Positions 5,645 to 13,393 of a stretch of 16,392 nucleotides of DNA are shown piece after piece (position 1 is the stretch's first letter; each line of letters starts with the position of its first letter). The translations under genes and the position numbers were made by a program. The notes under the pieces were generated by a model. It was not told the DNA's origin and did not search any database. It was given only the letters and a program-made list of their open reading frames with translations. This stretch comes from Gp6-AA40 sp050742535 (GTDB taxonomy: Bacteria; Acidobacteriota; Vicinamibacteria; Vicinamibacterales; UBA2999), in contig JBOGIQ010000111.1 in the NCBI GenBank assembly GCA_050742535.1, positions 1 to 16,392 on the forward strand, given 5' to 3'.

Positions 5645-8566
5645 CTAGCGCGAGCGCTTGCCTGGGTCGAACAGCGCCTGCAGGAATTGCCCGGTAACGG
5701 ACTTCGGATTGGCGGCCACCTCTTCGGGCGTCCCGGCCGCGATCAGCCGTCCGCCCCCTGCCCCTCCTTCGGGTCCGAGGTCGATCAGATAGTCGGCGCA
5801 CCGGATGACGTCGAGGTTGTGCTCGATGACGACGACCGTGTTGCCCTGGTCGACGAGCTTGTTCAGCACGTCGAGCAGCTTGCGCGTGTCCTCGAAATGC
5901 AGCCCGGTGGTCGGCTCATCGAGGATGTAGAGCGTTCGCCCGGTGCTCCGCCGCGACAGCTCGCGCGCCAGCTTCACCCGCTGCGCCTCGCCGCCGCTCA
6001 GCGTCGTCGCCGACTGGCCCAGCTCGATGTAGCCGAGGCCGACGTTCTGCAGCGTTCGCAGCTTGTTGGCGATCGGCGGAAAGTTCTCGAGCAGCGGCTG
6101 CGCCTGATCGACGGTGAGGTCGAGCACTTCGGCGATCGACTTGCCGCGGTACTGGATGTCGAGCGTCTCGCGGTTGTAGCGCCGGCCTTTGCACTGCTCG
6201 CACGTCACGTAGACGTCGGGCAGAAAGTGCATCTCGATGGCGATGACGCCGTCGCCCTGGCACGCCTCGCAGCGGCCGCCCTTGACGTTGAAGGAGAAGC
6301 GTCCCGGCTTGAAGCCGCGGGCCTTGGCTTCCGGCATCATCGCGAACAGCTCGCGGATGAACGTGAACATGCCGGTATAGGTGGCCGGGTTCGAGCGCGG
6401 CGTGCGGCCGATCGGCGACTGATCGATCTCGATCACCTTGTCGATGAGCTCGACGCCTTCGATGCGGTCGTGCGCGCCCGGCTCGCTGGCCGCGCGGTAG
6501 ATCGTCTTCGCCAGCGACCGATAGAGGATGTCGTTGACGAGCGTGGACTTGCCCGACCCGCTGACACCGGTGACGGCAGTGAGCGTGCCGAGCGGAATCG
6601 AGACGTCGATGCCCTTGAGATTGTTCTCGCGTGCGCCGCGAATCGTCATCTCGCCCTTGAGGGCGGGACGGCGCGACGGCGGCGTCGGGATGGACCGCTC
6701 GCCGCGCAGGTAGGCGCCGGTCAGCGAGCCGTTGGCATGATCGAGCAGCTGCTCCGGGCGGCCCTGGAAGATCAACTCTCCGCCATGCTCGCCGGCGCCC
6801 GGACCGAGGTCCACCACGTAGTCGGCGGTGCGAATCGTCTCCTCGTCGTGTTCGACCACGACCACGGTGTTGCCGAGATCGCGCAGGTGCGACAGCGTCG
6901 ACAGCAGCTTCCGGTTGTCGCGCTGGTGCAATCCAATCGACGGCTCGTCCAGCACGTAGAGCACGCCGGTGAGATTCGCGCCGATCTGCGTCGCCAGGCG
7001 AATCCGCTGCCCTTCCCCGCCCGACAGCGTGGCGGCGCTTCGATTCAGCGTCAGATAGCCGACGCCGACATCGTGCAGGAACCGCAGCCGATCCTGGATT
7101 TCGCGCAGCACGCGCGCGGCGATGAGCGACTCGCGCTCGGTCAGCTCGAAGGCGTCGAACACCTCGCGCGCCGAGCTGATCGGCAGGGTGACGTACTCGG
7201 CAATGGGCCGGCCTTTCATGCGCACGGCGAGGCTCTCCGGCTTCAGCCGCTGCCCGTGGCACGCGGGACAGTCGCGCAGCATGCGGAAGACCTCGAGATC
7301 CTCCTGCACCGCCCATGAGCCTTCCTCGTAGCGCCGCCGCAGGTTGGGAATGACGCCCTCGAAGCCCTTGCCGAACGGATCGACGTCAGCCCCATCGCGC
7401 CGGCGCCGCGACCGCGGCAGCTCGAACTCCTCCTCGTACCCCTCGTGGTCTTCGTCCTCCTTCGGCTCGCTGTCGCTCCGCGCGTCCGCCTTCGCCGCTT
7501 TGGCGGCTCCGGCGCGACCGTAGAGCAGCACGTCGCGCTGTTTCTTGGGCAACTTGCCAAACGGAACGTTCGGATCGATGCCGTAGGCCTTCGAGATCGC
7601 GGTGATCACCTCCTTGACCATCTTGCGATCGCCGGTCGCCCATGGCGCAATCGCGCCGCCGAGCAGCGGCTTGCGCTCGTCGGGCACGATCAGGCGCGGA
7701 TCGAAGTCGTAGGTGGCGCCCAGGCCCTGGCACTCGGGGCAGGCGCCGTGCGGCGAGTTGAAGGAGAACGCGCGCGGCGTCAGCTCCGGCATCGAGATGC
7801 CGCACGTCACGCATGCCAGCTTGCGCGAGAAGAGCTGATCGCCGCCCTCGAAGGTGTTGACGACGACGATGTCGTCGGCGAGGGTCAGCGCGGTCTCGAG
7901 CGATTCGGCGAGACGCCGCTCGATGCCCGACTTGATGATCAGCCGATCGACCACGACTTCGATCGTGTGGTTGCGGCGGCGATCGAGCTTGATGTCGTCC
8001 TCGAGCGAGCGGAACTGTCCGTCGATGCGCGCCTTGGTGAAGCCGCGCTGGCGCAGCGCCAGCAGCTCCTTCTTGAACTCGCCCTTGCGGCCGCGGACGA
8101 CCGGCGCCATCACGTTGATGCGGGCGTCGGTCGGATAGAGCATCACCAGATCGAGGATGCGCTCGAGCGACTGTGAGGAGATTTCGCGCCCGCAGTTGTA
8201 GCAGTGCGGCACGCCGATGTTCGCGAACAGCAGGCGGAGGTAGTCGTAGATCTCGGTGACGGTGCCAACCGTGGAGCGCGGGTTCGACCCGGTGGTCTTC
8301 TGCTCGATGGCGATCGCCGGCGACAGCCCCTCGATCAGGTCGACGTCGGGCTTCTCCATCTGCTCGAGGAACTGCCGGGCATAGGCCGAGAGCGACTCGA
8401 CGTAGCGCCGCTGCCCTTCGGCGTAGATGGTGTCGAAGGCGAGCGAGGATTTACCCGAGCCGGAGAGGCCGGTGATGACGACGAGCTGGTCCCGCGGCAG
8501 GTCCACATCGATGTTCTTCAGGTTGTGAACGCGCGCGCCGCGGACGGAGATCCACTCGTTGGACAT
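5645..8566 (-). CDS. uvrA: Excinuclease ABC subunit A (UvrA)
   Basis: Damage-recognition ATPase of nucleotide excision repair, which works with UvrB and UvrC on DNA in the cytoplasm. The 973-aa protein has two ABC modules. The first has Walker A GLSGSGKS (33-40), signature LSGGEGQ (514-520) and Walker B VLDEPSIG. The second has GVSGSGKS (667-674), LSGGEAQ (856-862) and ILDEPTTG. Zinc modules are visible as C252/C255/C276/C279 and C766/C769/C789/C792, with further CxxC pairs at 122/125 and 433/436. The start MSNEWISVRGARVHN (8566) matches the conserved N-terminus; a frame extension to 8650 translates extragenic repeat. About 45 residues at 352-398 form a low-complexity insert (Ala/Lys, then acidic, then RSRRRRDG) that makes the protein longer than the usual ~940 aa. 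Confidence 0.97.
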   Translation of the reverse strand: MSNEWISVRGARVHNLKNIDVDLPRDQLVVITGLSGSGKSSLAFDTIYAEGQRRYVESLSAYARQFLEQMEKPDVDLIEGLSPAIAIEQKTTGSNPRSTVGTVTEIYDYLRLLFANIGVPHCYNCGREISSQSLERILDLVMLYPTDARINVMAPVVRGRKGEFKKELLALRQRGFTKARIDGQFRSLEDDIKLDRRRNHTIEVVVDRLIIKSGIERRLAESLETALTLADDIVVVNTFEGGDQLFSRKLACVTCGISMPELTPRAFSFNSPHGACPECQGLGATYDFDPRLIVPDERKPLLGGAIAPWATGDRKMVKEVITAISKAYGIDPNVPFGKLPKKQRDVLLYGRAGAAKAAKADARSDSEPKEDEDHEGYEEEFELPRSRRRRDGADVDPFGKGFEGVIPNLRRRYEEGSWAVQEDLEVFRMLRDCPACHGQRLKPESLAVRMKGRPIAEYVTLPISSAREVFDAFELTERESLIAARVLREIQDRLRFLHDVGVGYLTLNRSAATLSGGEGQRIRLATQIGANLTGVLYVLDEPSIGLHQRDNRKLLSTLSHLRDLGNTVVVVEHDEETIRTADYVVDLGPGAGEHGGELIFQGRPEQLLDHANGSLTGAYLRGERSIPTPPSRRPALKGEMTIRGARENNLKGIDVSIPLGTLTAVTGVSGSGKSTLVNDILYRSLAKTIYRAASEPGAHDRIEGVELIDKVIEIDQSPIGRTPRSNPATYTGMFTFIRELFAMMPEAKARGFKPGRFSFNVKGGRCEACQGDGVIAIEMHFLPDVYVTCEQCKGRRYNRETLDIQYRGKSIAEVLDLTVDQAQPLLENFPPIANKLRTLQNVGLGYIELGQSATTLSGGEAQRVKLARELSRRSTGRTLYILDEPTTGLHFEDTRKLLDVLNKLVDQGNTVVVIEHNLDVIRCADYLIDLGPEGGAGGGRLIAAGTPEEVAANPKSVTGQFLQALFDPGKRSR

Positions 8567-8615
8567 ACCCAAGGTCACGAATTTTGGGAAACCCTGAAAC
8601 GACCATTCTAAGCGT

Positions 8616-8641
8616 CCAACTTCCAATTCCCAACTCCCAAG
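8616..8641. repeat. Extragenic repeat, TTCCAATTCCCAACTCCCAA type
   Basis: A pyrimidine-rich direct repeat (CCAACTTCC / CCAATTCCC / CCAACTCCC) in the uvrA upstream region. On the opposite strand it translates to LGSWELEVG-like strings, a hallmark of non-coding repeats in several soil bacteria. It extends the uvrA frame artificially by 28 codons. Confidence 0.6.
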
Positions 8642-8645
8642 AAAA

Positions 8646-8726
8646 ACCACGAAGTTCTCGAAGGATCGAAGAACACGAAGGTATTGTTTTTGTTCGTGAT
8701 CTTCGATTCGTTGTGTTCTTCGTGGT
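8646..8726. repeat. Nested inverted repeat, CCACGAAG...CTTCGTGG type
   Basis: ACCACGAAG (8646-8654) pairs with CTTCGTGGT (8718-8726). Inside it, GAAGAACAC (8668-8676) pairs with GTGTTCTTC (8713-8721), and ATCGAAG (8665-8671) with CTTCGAT (8701-8707). The pairings partly compete, so this is a family of related direct and inverted units rather than one stem. The last base falls in the stop codon of the permease gene. It lies between the permease and uvrA and would form structure in a read-through transcript. Confidence 0.65.
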
Positions 8727-10219
8727 CAAAGGGAGTCCGGAGTTGACCGCCGCAGCCGCGAATGCCGGTAGCCGTACGCGACGTACAGCGCCGTGCCGAT
8801 GATCAGCCAGATGCCGAACCGTTCCCACGCCTGATACGGCAGGCCGGTCATGACGAACAGGCACGCGAAAACGCCGAGCGGTGCCACCAGCCAGACTGCG
8901 GGCACGCGGAACGGGCGCGGCCGATCGGGCTCCTTCACGCGCAGCACGAGCACACCCGCGCAGACGAGCGAAAACGCGAACAACGTCCCGATATTCGTCA
9001 GGTCGTAGGTCTCCGCCGCATCGCCGATCAGCGATCCCGCCGCCACCGCCAGGCCAGTCACGAGCGTTGTCGTCCACGGAATCCGCGTCTTCGGATCGAC
9101 GCGCGCGGCCCAGGCGGGCAGCAGCCCGTCGCGCGCCATCGAGAAGAAGATGCGCGGCTGCCCGTACTGAAATACCAGCAGCACCGCCGCCATCGATACT
9201 GCCGCGCCGAGCGCCACAATCCAGCCGACTCGCGAGTAGCCCGCGAGCTCGAGCGCCTTCGCCAGCGGATCGGCCACGGCCAGCTGGCCGTACGGCACGA
9301 GACCGGTCAGCACGGCGCCGACGATCACGTAGATCAACGTGCAAATAGCCAGGCCACCGAGGATGCCGATCGGCAGATTGCGCTGCGGGTTCTTCGTCTC
9401 TTCGGCCGCCGTGGAGATCGCGTCGAAGCCGATGTAGGCGAAGAACACGATCGCGGCGCCCTGATGGATGCCGGCGAAGCCGTTCGGCGCGAACGGCGTG
9501 TAGTTGTCGGCGTTGACATTCATCACGCCGACGCCGACGAACAGCCCGAGCGCGAGGAGCTTGATGACCACCATCACGTTGTTGGCACTCGAGGTCTCGC
9601 GCACGCCGCGCAGCAGCAGCCAGGTGATCAGCAGCACGATGCCGGCCGCCGGCAGGTTGACGACGATCGGAATGCCGGCAAGCTGCGGCGCGGTGTCGAG
9701 CAGACCGTGAACGTCGGGATTCGAGCTGAGAAGCGCCGTGCGGTAGCCGGTGGTCAGCCACGCGGGCAGCGAGATGTCCACGCCGCGCAGCAGCGTCGTG
9801 AAGTAATCGCCCCAGGAAATCGCGACCGCGACGTTGCCGACCGCGTATTCGAGAATCAGGTCCCAGCCGATGATCCACGCCACCAGCTCGCCCAGCGTCG
9901 CGTACGAGTACGCATAGGCGCTGCCCGCCTGCGGAATCATCGACGCCAGCTCCGCATAGCACAGCGCTGCCAGTGCACACGCGCCGCCGAGCAGCAGGAA
10001 CGAGAAGACAAGGGCCGGACCGGCGCCATAACGAATGACCGCGCCGTCGGGACCGACCTGCCCGGCCGCGGCGGTGCCGATCGCGCCAAAGATCCCGGCG
10101 CCAATCACGGCGCCGATGGCGAGCATGATCAGATCGCCGGCGCCGAGGACGCGTTTGAGTGAATGCGGACCGTCCTGCGGCTGCAGGTCGGCGATGGGTT
10201 TGCGCGCGAATAATTGCAT
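8726..10219 (-). CDS. APC-superfamily amino acid permease (CAT-like)
   Basis: A 497-aa integral membrane transporter predicted to move amino acids across the inner membrane, probably by proton symport as in the cationic amino acid transporter group. The first helix carries the family's GAVIGAGIFG motif (36-45), which binds the substrate amino and carboxyl groups. About 12 hydrophobic segments follow. The conserved FFAYIGFDAISTAAEETKNP loop (about 262-281) and the FSMARDGLLPAW segment are typical of bacterial permeases in this group. The start MQLFARKPI gives an ordinary short cytoplasmic N-terminus. The substrate cannot be fixed from sequence. Both flanks are extragenic repeats, so it is likely its own transcription unit or loosely joined to uvrA. 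Confidence 0.92.
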   Translation of the reverse strand: MQLFARKPIADLQPQDGPHSLKRVLGAGDLIMLAIGAVIGAGIFGAIGTAAAGQVGPDGAVIRYGAGPALVFSFLLLGGACALAALCYAELASMIPQAGSAYAYSYATLGELVAWIIGWDLILEYAVGNVAVAISWGDYFTTLLRGVDISLPAWLTTGYRTALLSSNPDVHGLLDTAPQLAGIPIVVNLPAAGIVLLITWLLLRGVRETSSANNVMVVIKLLALGLFVGVGVMNVNADNYTPFAPNGFAGIHQGAAIVFFAYIGFDAISTAAEETKNPQRNLPIGILGGLAICTLIYVIVGAVLTGLVPYGQLAVADPLAKALELAGYSRVGWIVALGAAVSMAAVLLVFQYGQPRIFFSMARDGLLPAWAARVDPKTRIPWTTTLVTGLAVAAGSLIGDAAETYDLTNIGTLFAFSLVCAGVLVLRVKEPDRPRPFRVPAVWLVAPLGVFACLFVMTGLPYQAWERFGIWLIIGTALYVAYGYRHSRLRRSTPDSL

Positions 10220-10240
10220 TCGCGGCCAAGTCTAATTGAG

Positions 10241-10258
10241 GTCCGCCTGAAGGCGGAC
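10241..10258. repeat. REP-like palindrome (GTCCGCCT/AGGCGGAC)
   Basis: GTCCGCCT (10241-10248) and AGGCGGAC (10251-10258) form an 8-bp perfect stem around GA. It is nearly identical in sequence to the second palindrome near 11.3 kb, so the element is present at least twice in the window. It lies between the beta-propeller gene and the permease. Confidence 0.75.
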
Positions 10259-10266
10259 ACTACGGA

Positions 10267-10295
10267 CTTCGCGTTCTTCGCGGCCTTCGCGGTTA
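10267..10295. repeat. TTCGCG direct repeat
   Basis: TTCGCGTTC / TTCGCGGCC / TTCGCGGTTAA, a short degenerate direct repeat of about 9 bp. It overlaps the stop codon of the beta-propeller gene. The antisense translation gives TAKAAKNAK, a common signature of extragenic repeat DNA in soil bacteria. Confidence 0.6.
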
Positions 10296-11264
10296 ATCGA
10301 ATCGATAGACCGTTTCGTTCGACGTGACGACCAGCTCGCCCTTCGGTCCGAAGGCGACGCCGACCAGCGCGCCGCCGGAGACGACCAGCTCCGGCTCGGC
10401 ATCCGGAGAGGCGAACCGGTACAGACCGCTCGCGCCCGCCAGTGCGTCGATCACGTGCAGCGAGCCGTCGGGCGCGAACGCCAGGCCCTGCGGGCGGCCG
10501 AACGACGTCGGCAGCCGCCGCACGTCCCCGGCGGGCGTAATACGATGAATGTGATCGTAGGTCCCGAGCGTCGGACCGCTGACGAACAACTCCCCATCGG
10601 GGCTCATCGCCAGGTGAAACGCCGCCACGCTCGGAGGCAGCACGGCAAACGCCGACGCCTTGCCGTCGCGCACCTTGAAGATCGTTCCGGACCGATCGCC
10701 GACGTACATCGATCCGGCGGCGTCGAACGTCAGCCCGCACGCGATTCCCAGATCCGATGCAACCTGCTCGTGCGTCCCATCGTGACCGATCCGGTAGACG
10801 GCGCCTTCGAACCGGCTCGAGACATAGAGCTGCCCGTCTGGACCAATCGCCAGCGACGTGGCGTTCACGATGCCCGACACGAAGGGTTCGCGTGTCCCTT
10901 CGATGGTCACCCTGAAGACGGAGACCGGCGCTTCGTGCCCGCGCGACCCGCTGTAGGTGACGAACAGGTTGCCCTCGCGATCGAACACCGGGTTGTCCAC
11001 CTGGTGCAGCCCCGTGGCCCACGCGGCGCCGACGGACAGATAGATCGTCTCGCCGGGGACGTTCGCCAGGCGCACCGGCGTGCGTCCGCCTTCGGCGGAC
11101 GGCGGCAGGTCAACGACGATTTTCGAGGGGCTGGCGAAGAGCGTGCGGGCCGGCTCGTCGCCGACGACCACCGACGGCACCGCGTCGGTCGGCAGATCCG
11201 ACCCGGCGAGCGCGACTCGTCCGCCTTCAACGACTCTATTGGGAGTGACCGCGGTGATTGGCAC
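10293..11264 (-). CDS. TIG/IPT domain plus NHL/SMP-30-like beta-propeller protein
   Basis: A 323-aa protein of unknown specific role. Residues 1-75 look like an IPT/TIG immunoglobulin-like domain (PITAVTPNRVVEGGRVALAGSDLP). From about 85 onward there are repeated beta-propeller blades, recognisable by DREGNLFVTYSG, GPDGQLYVSSRF, DAAGSMYVGDRSG, SPDGELFVSG, APDGSLHVIDA and GPKGELVVTSN, giving six blades. This resembles NHL or gluconolactonase-type propellers, which bind ligands or partners or hydrolyse lactones; no catalytic set can be assigned. The start is a GTG at 11264 with no clear Shine-Dalgarno. No signal peptide is present, which is unusual for a TIG-domain protein. An in-frame stop in the upstream palindrome limits any extension, so a lost N-terminus is possible. 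Confidence 0.8.
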   Translation of the reverse strand: MPITAVTPNRVVEGGRVALAGSDLPTDAVPSVVVGDEPARTLFASPSKIVVDLPPSAEGGRTPVRLANVPGETIYLSVGAAWATGLHQVDNPVFDREGNLFVTYSGSRGHEAPVSVFRVTIEGTREPFVSGIVNATSLAIGPDGQLYVSSRFEGAVYRIGHDGTHEQVASDLGIACGLTFDAAGSMYVGDRSGTIFKVRDGKASAFAVLPPSVAAFHLAMSPDGELFVSGPTLGTYDHIHRITPAGDVRRLPTSFGRPQGLAFAPDGSLHVIDALAGASGLYRFASPDAEPELVVSGGALVGVAFGPKGELVVTSNETVYRFD

Positions 11265-11278
11265 TGGTGTCCGTGGAG

Positions 11279-11322
11279 TCCGGCTTCAGCCGGATAACCG
11301 TAGTGTCCGCCTTCAGCCGGAC
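11279..11322. repeat. Pair of REP-like palindromes
   Basis: First unit: TCCGGCT (11279-11285), TC, AGCCGGA (11288-11294), a perfect 7-bp stem. Second unit: GTCCGCCT (11305-11312), TC, AGCCGGAC (11315-11322), an 8-bp stem with one mismatch. Both sit in the 64-bp gap between the HNH gene and the beta-propeller gene. The plus-strand translation gives VRLQPDNRSVRLQPD, the familiar spurious peptide of this repeat family. Part of the stem sequence recurs at 10241-10258. Confidence 0.8.
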
Positions 11323-11328
11323 CTGTTC

Positions 11329-11874
11329 CTAATCGTCCTCGTCCAGCTCGACGTTCCAGTACAGGTAGTCGCGCCAGCTGTCCGGCGCCTTGCTGATGCC
11401 GAACTTGATCGTCATGCGGATCGCGGGCGCGGAATCGGGCCGGCGCGGATGCCGCTGCAGCTTCATGCCCGCCTCAGCCGGAGTGCGGCCGCCCTTCCTC
11501 CTGTTGCAGTTCACGCAGCAGGTGACGATGTTCTCCCAGTCCTTGCGGCCGCCGTGGGCGACCGGGACGACGTGGTCGAAGGTCAGCTCAGCCGTGGGAA
11601 ACGATTCGTTACAGTACTGACAGGTGTGGCTGTCCCGTGCGTAAATATTCGCGCGGGAAAACGGGACGTAATCGAAGCGGCGTTTGATTTTGACGAACCG
11701 GAGGAGGCGGATCACGGAGGGCAGCTTGAAGGAAAAGGACACTGCCCTTATTTCGCGGTCTGGATGGACCGCGATCACCTCTACCTTCCCCTGGCACCAG
11801 AGGGTAACCGCCTTCTGCCAGTGAACGACCTTGAGAGGTTCGTACGACGCGTTCAGAAGGAGCGCTTGCTCCAT
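11329..11874 (-). CDS. HNH endonuclease-fold protein
   Basis: A 181-aa protein with a C-terminal HNH nuclease module. CQYC (85-88) and CVNC (120-123, preceded by another Cys) form the structural zinc knuckle; Asp100-His101 followed by VVPVAHGG gives the catalytic DH, and Asn116 and Asn124-Arg complete the motif. The N-terminal 80 residues (MEQALLLNASYEPLKVVHW) form a conserved leader found in a widespread stand-alone HNH family, present outside mobile elements in many phyla. The usual annotation is simply HNH endonuclease, with the cellular role unknown. The ATG at 11874 has GGGAACA at a good distance; a TTG at 11886 is less likely. No methylase or toxin partner lies beside it, so a restriction or anti-phage role is not supported. 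Confidence 0.88.
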   Translation of the reverse strand: MEQALLLNASYEPLKVVHWQKAVTLWCQGKVEVIAVHPDREIRAVSFSFKLPSVIRLLRFVKIKRRFDYVPFSRANIYARDSHTCQYCNESFPTAELTFDHVVPVAHGGRKDWENIVTCCVNCNRRKGGRTPAEAGMKLQRHPRRPDSAPAIRMTIKFGISKAPDSWRDYLYWNVELDEDD

Positions 11875-11970
11875 GACTGTTCCCAATGATGCCGTCCGAT
11901 GGCTGGGCTGTCAAGGCGCTGACGCCGTAAAGGGTAAGTAACGCAGCAGCTTAGGCCGATAGGAGAGGTA

Positions 11971-12573
11971 GTGATCTACTGTTCACGCTTCCCCCTTCCC
12001 TCTTCCCGGTTCGCGTTCTACGTTCGTGGTTCGGTGTTGGCCGCCGCCACGATGGGCATCCTCGCGACGGGATGTGCAGCCAAAGGCCCCACCGTGGCGA
12101 CGCCGCGGCCATTTCCGGGAGCGGCCGTTCCGCCCCGTTCGGCACCGGCTCTTCCATCGCCGGAGCCGCTGGCCAGTGACGGCGCCATTCATCCTGCCGT
12201 CATCTCGCTCGCGCTCTCGCTGCATGGAACGCCTTACCGCAACGGCGGCAGCGATCCGTCGGGATTCGATTGCAGCGGATTCGTCCAATGGGTCTTCGCG
12301 CAGCAGGGACTCGCGCTTCCGCGGGAGGTGCGGCAGCAGTATCTCGTCGGGGAAGAGATCGAGAGCGACGAGGTCAGGCCCGGCGATCTGGTGTTCTTCG
12401 AGACCGTGTCGAGCGGCGCATCGCACGTCGGGATCGCGCTTGGCGGCGGCGAGTTCGTGCACGCGCCGAGCTCACGCGGCGTGGTGCGCACCGAGCGGTA
12501 TACGAGCAGCTATTGGGCCGGCCGCTGGGTGGGCGCGCGTCGAATCATGGCACCCGGTGCACCGGCGTCGTAA
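11971..12573 (+). CDS. NlpC/P60 family cell-wall peptidase, probable lipoprotein
   Basis: A 200-aa predicted endopeptidase that cuts peptide bonds in peptidoglycan stems, such as gamma-D-Glu-DAP, in the periplasm or at the membrane. The GTG start follows AGGAG by 5 bases. Residues 18-35 (VRGSVLAAATMGILATGC) form a lipoprotein-type signal, with Cys35 as the probable lipidated residue although the lipobox (ATGC) is imperfect. A Pro/Ala-rich linker covers about 36-70. The catalytic domain starts at LHGTPYRNGG; Cys101 in GFDCSGFVQW is the nucleophile, and His152 (ASHVGI) and His164 (EFVHAPS) complete the triad. The first 17 residues are encoded by TTCCC-rich DNA resembling extragenic repeat, so the true start could be internal. 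It converges on the 12611-13120 gene. Confidence 0.88.
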   Translation: MIYCSRFPLPSSRFAFYVRGSVLAAATMGILATGCAAKGPTVATPRPFPGAAVPPRSAPALPSPEPLASDGAIHPAVISLALSLHGTPYRNGGSDPSGFDCSGFVQWVFAQQGLALPREVRQQYLVGEEIESDEVRPGDLVFFETVSSGASHVGIALGGGEFVHAPSSRGVVRTERYTSSYWAGRWVGARRIMAPGAPAS

Positions 12574-12610
12574 AGATTGTTCGATCGTTTGATACGGACA
12601 GCGCGGTCGG

Positions 12611-13120
12611 TCAGCTTCGCTTCGCGCGATGAACTTCGTAGTACCGGCGTTCGATCGATGCCGCCCTGAGCGGCGCCTGATTGGCATTGCGATATCCCAG
12701 CGCGTTCAGTTCCCTTGCGACGTCGTTGAACGCCCGCTTCAACGGTCTCCCCGCCTCGATCGCTTTGCGGACCCGGTAGTACGCCTCCTGGCTCAGCGAT
12801 AACGAGTAGACCAGCTCGACGTCGCTCGAGGGGCGCAGCTGTTTCGTCCTCGGCGCCAGTAATTGCCCGACTTGCTGGCGCGGGTTCCTGGCCGCCTTGC
12901 CCAGAAATTCCTTCAGCCATTCCGTCAGCGCCGCACCGTACAGCTCAGGCTCCTGATCGCATTGGGCGATCGCGCGGCGCACCAGTTCGCGCGCCGCCGA
13001 AAGACTCCCATTTCGCGCCAGGTCTGCGAGATGCTCGATCTCCCATCTGGCATGCGTGGTCCGCATTTGATCGCCGCCGAACGGGGCTTCCAGTGAAGGA
13101 TCCGGCATCGGTTCCTGCAT
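12611..13120 (-). CDS. Hypothetical 169-aa protein
   Basis: No family recognised. A soluble, Arg/Ala/Glu-rich, mostly helical protein without signal peptide or membrane segment. Its C-terminal third has a characteristic look (GRPLKRAFNDVARELNALGY, followed by APLRAASIERRYYEVHR) that resembles a small DNA-binding helical segment, but I cannot name the fold. The ATG at 13120 lacks a Shine-Dalgarno; an internal Met at 13108 has AGGA upstream and may be the true start. A possible 55-aa ORF (13126-13293) ends 5 bp upstream in the same direction. It converges on the NlpC/P60 gene with a 37-bp gap. Confidence 0.7.
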   Translation of the reverse strand: MQEPMPDPSLEAPFGGDQMRTTHARWEIEHLADLARNGSLSAARELVRRAIAQCDQEPELYGAALTEWLKEFLGKAARNPRQQVGQLLAPRTKQLRPSSDVELVYSLSLSQEAYYRVRKAIEAGRPLKRAFNDVARELNALGYRNANQAPLRAASIERRYYEVHRAKRS

Positions 13121-13125
13121 GTCAG

Positions 13126-13293
13126 TTACGTGGTTTTGACGCGATCGGGTGCGGACCGGTTGGTCGTCAGATTGTTAAATCTGGCGTGATCCTGCGCCTC
13201 AAGGCTGGCTCGCGCCACCGTCCGCTCCTGGTAGAAGACGCAGAACGAGGCCGAGTCGTTCACTTCTTTTGTCTCGTGCTGACCTTGATCCAC
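13126..13293 (-). CDS. Possible small ORF (55 aa) upstream of the 169-aa gene
   Basis: From a GTG at 13291-13293 a frame runs 55 codons to TAA at 13126, 5 bp before the ATG of the following hypothetical gene. The product begins VDQGQHETKEVNDSASFCVF and continues YQERTVARASLEAQDHARFNN, with mixed composition and no known domain. A GGGGG run lies 4 bases before the GTG. The opposite strand is open across the same DNA (13093-13323), so open reading alone is weak evidence. Besides this frame, the 13121-13393 gap contains only the upstream region of the VOC gene, with no repeat or RNA gene I can see. Confidence 0.3.
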   Translation of the reverse strand: MDQGQHETKEVNDSASFCVFYQERTVARASLEAQDHARFNNLTTNRSAPDRVKTT

Positions 13294-13393
13294 CAGGCCC
13301 CCGATGGACAGGATCGTCGGTGAGCGTCAGCCGGCCGCCCGATGATTCTCACCAGGCCGGGGAGTCTAAAGGTGTAACAAGGAGTTCACGAGC

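Noticed and set aside
5687..7318. 543-aa plus-strand open frame opposite uvrA, and similar long antisense frames at 354-1313 and 8762-10162
   Set aside because: They lie fully opposite clearly conserved genes, are dominated by Arg/Ala/Asp/His and have no domain. Long antisense frames are expected from the third-position GC bias of this genome.
8451..10229. 592-aa minus-strand frame overlapping the permease and uvrA start
   Set aside because: It is out of frame with both real genes, is extremely Arg-rich and runs through the CCACGAAG/TTCCAACTCC repeats.
11329..11874. HNH gene as part of a defence or homing system
   Set aside because: No methyltransferase, helicase, reverse transcriptase or intron boundary lies beside it, and the N-terminal half matches a widespread stand-alone family.
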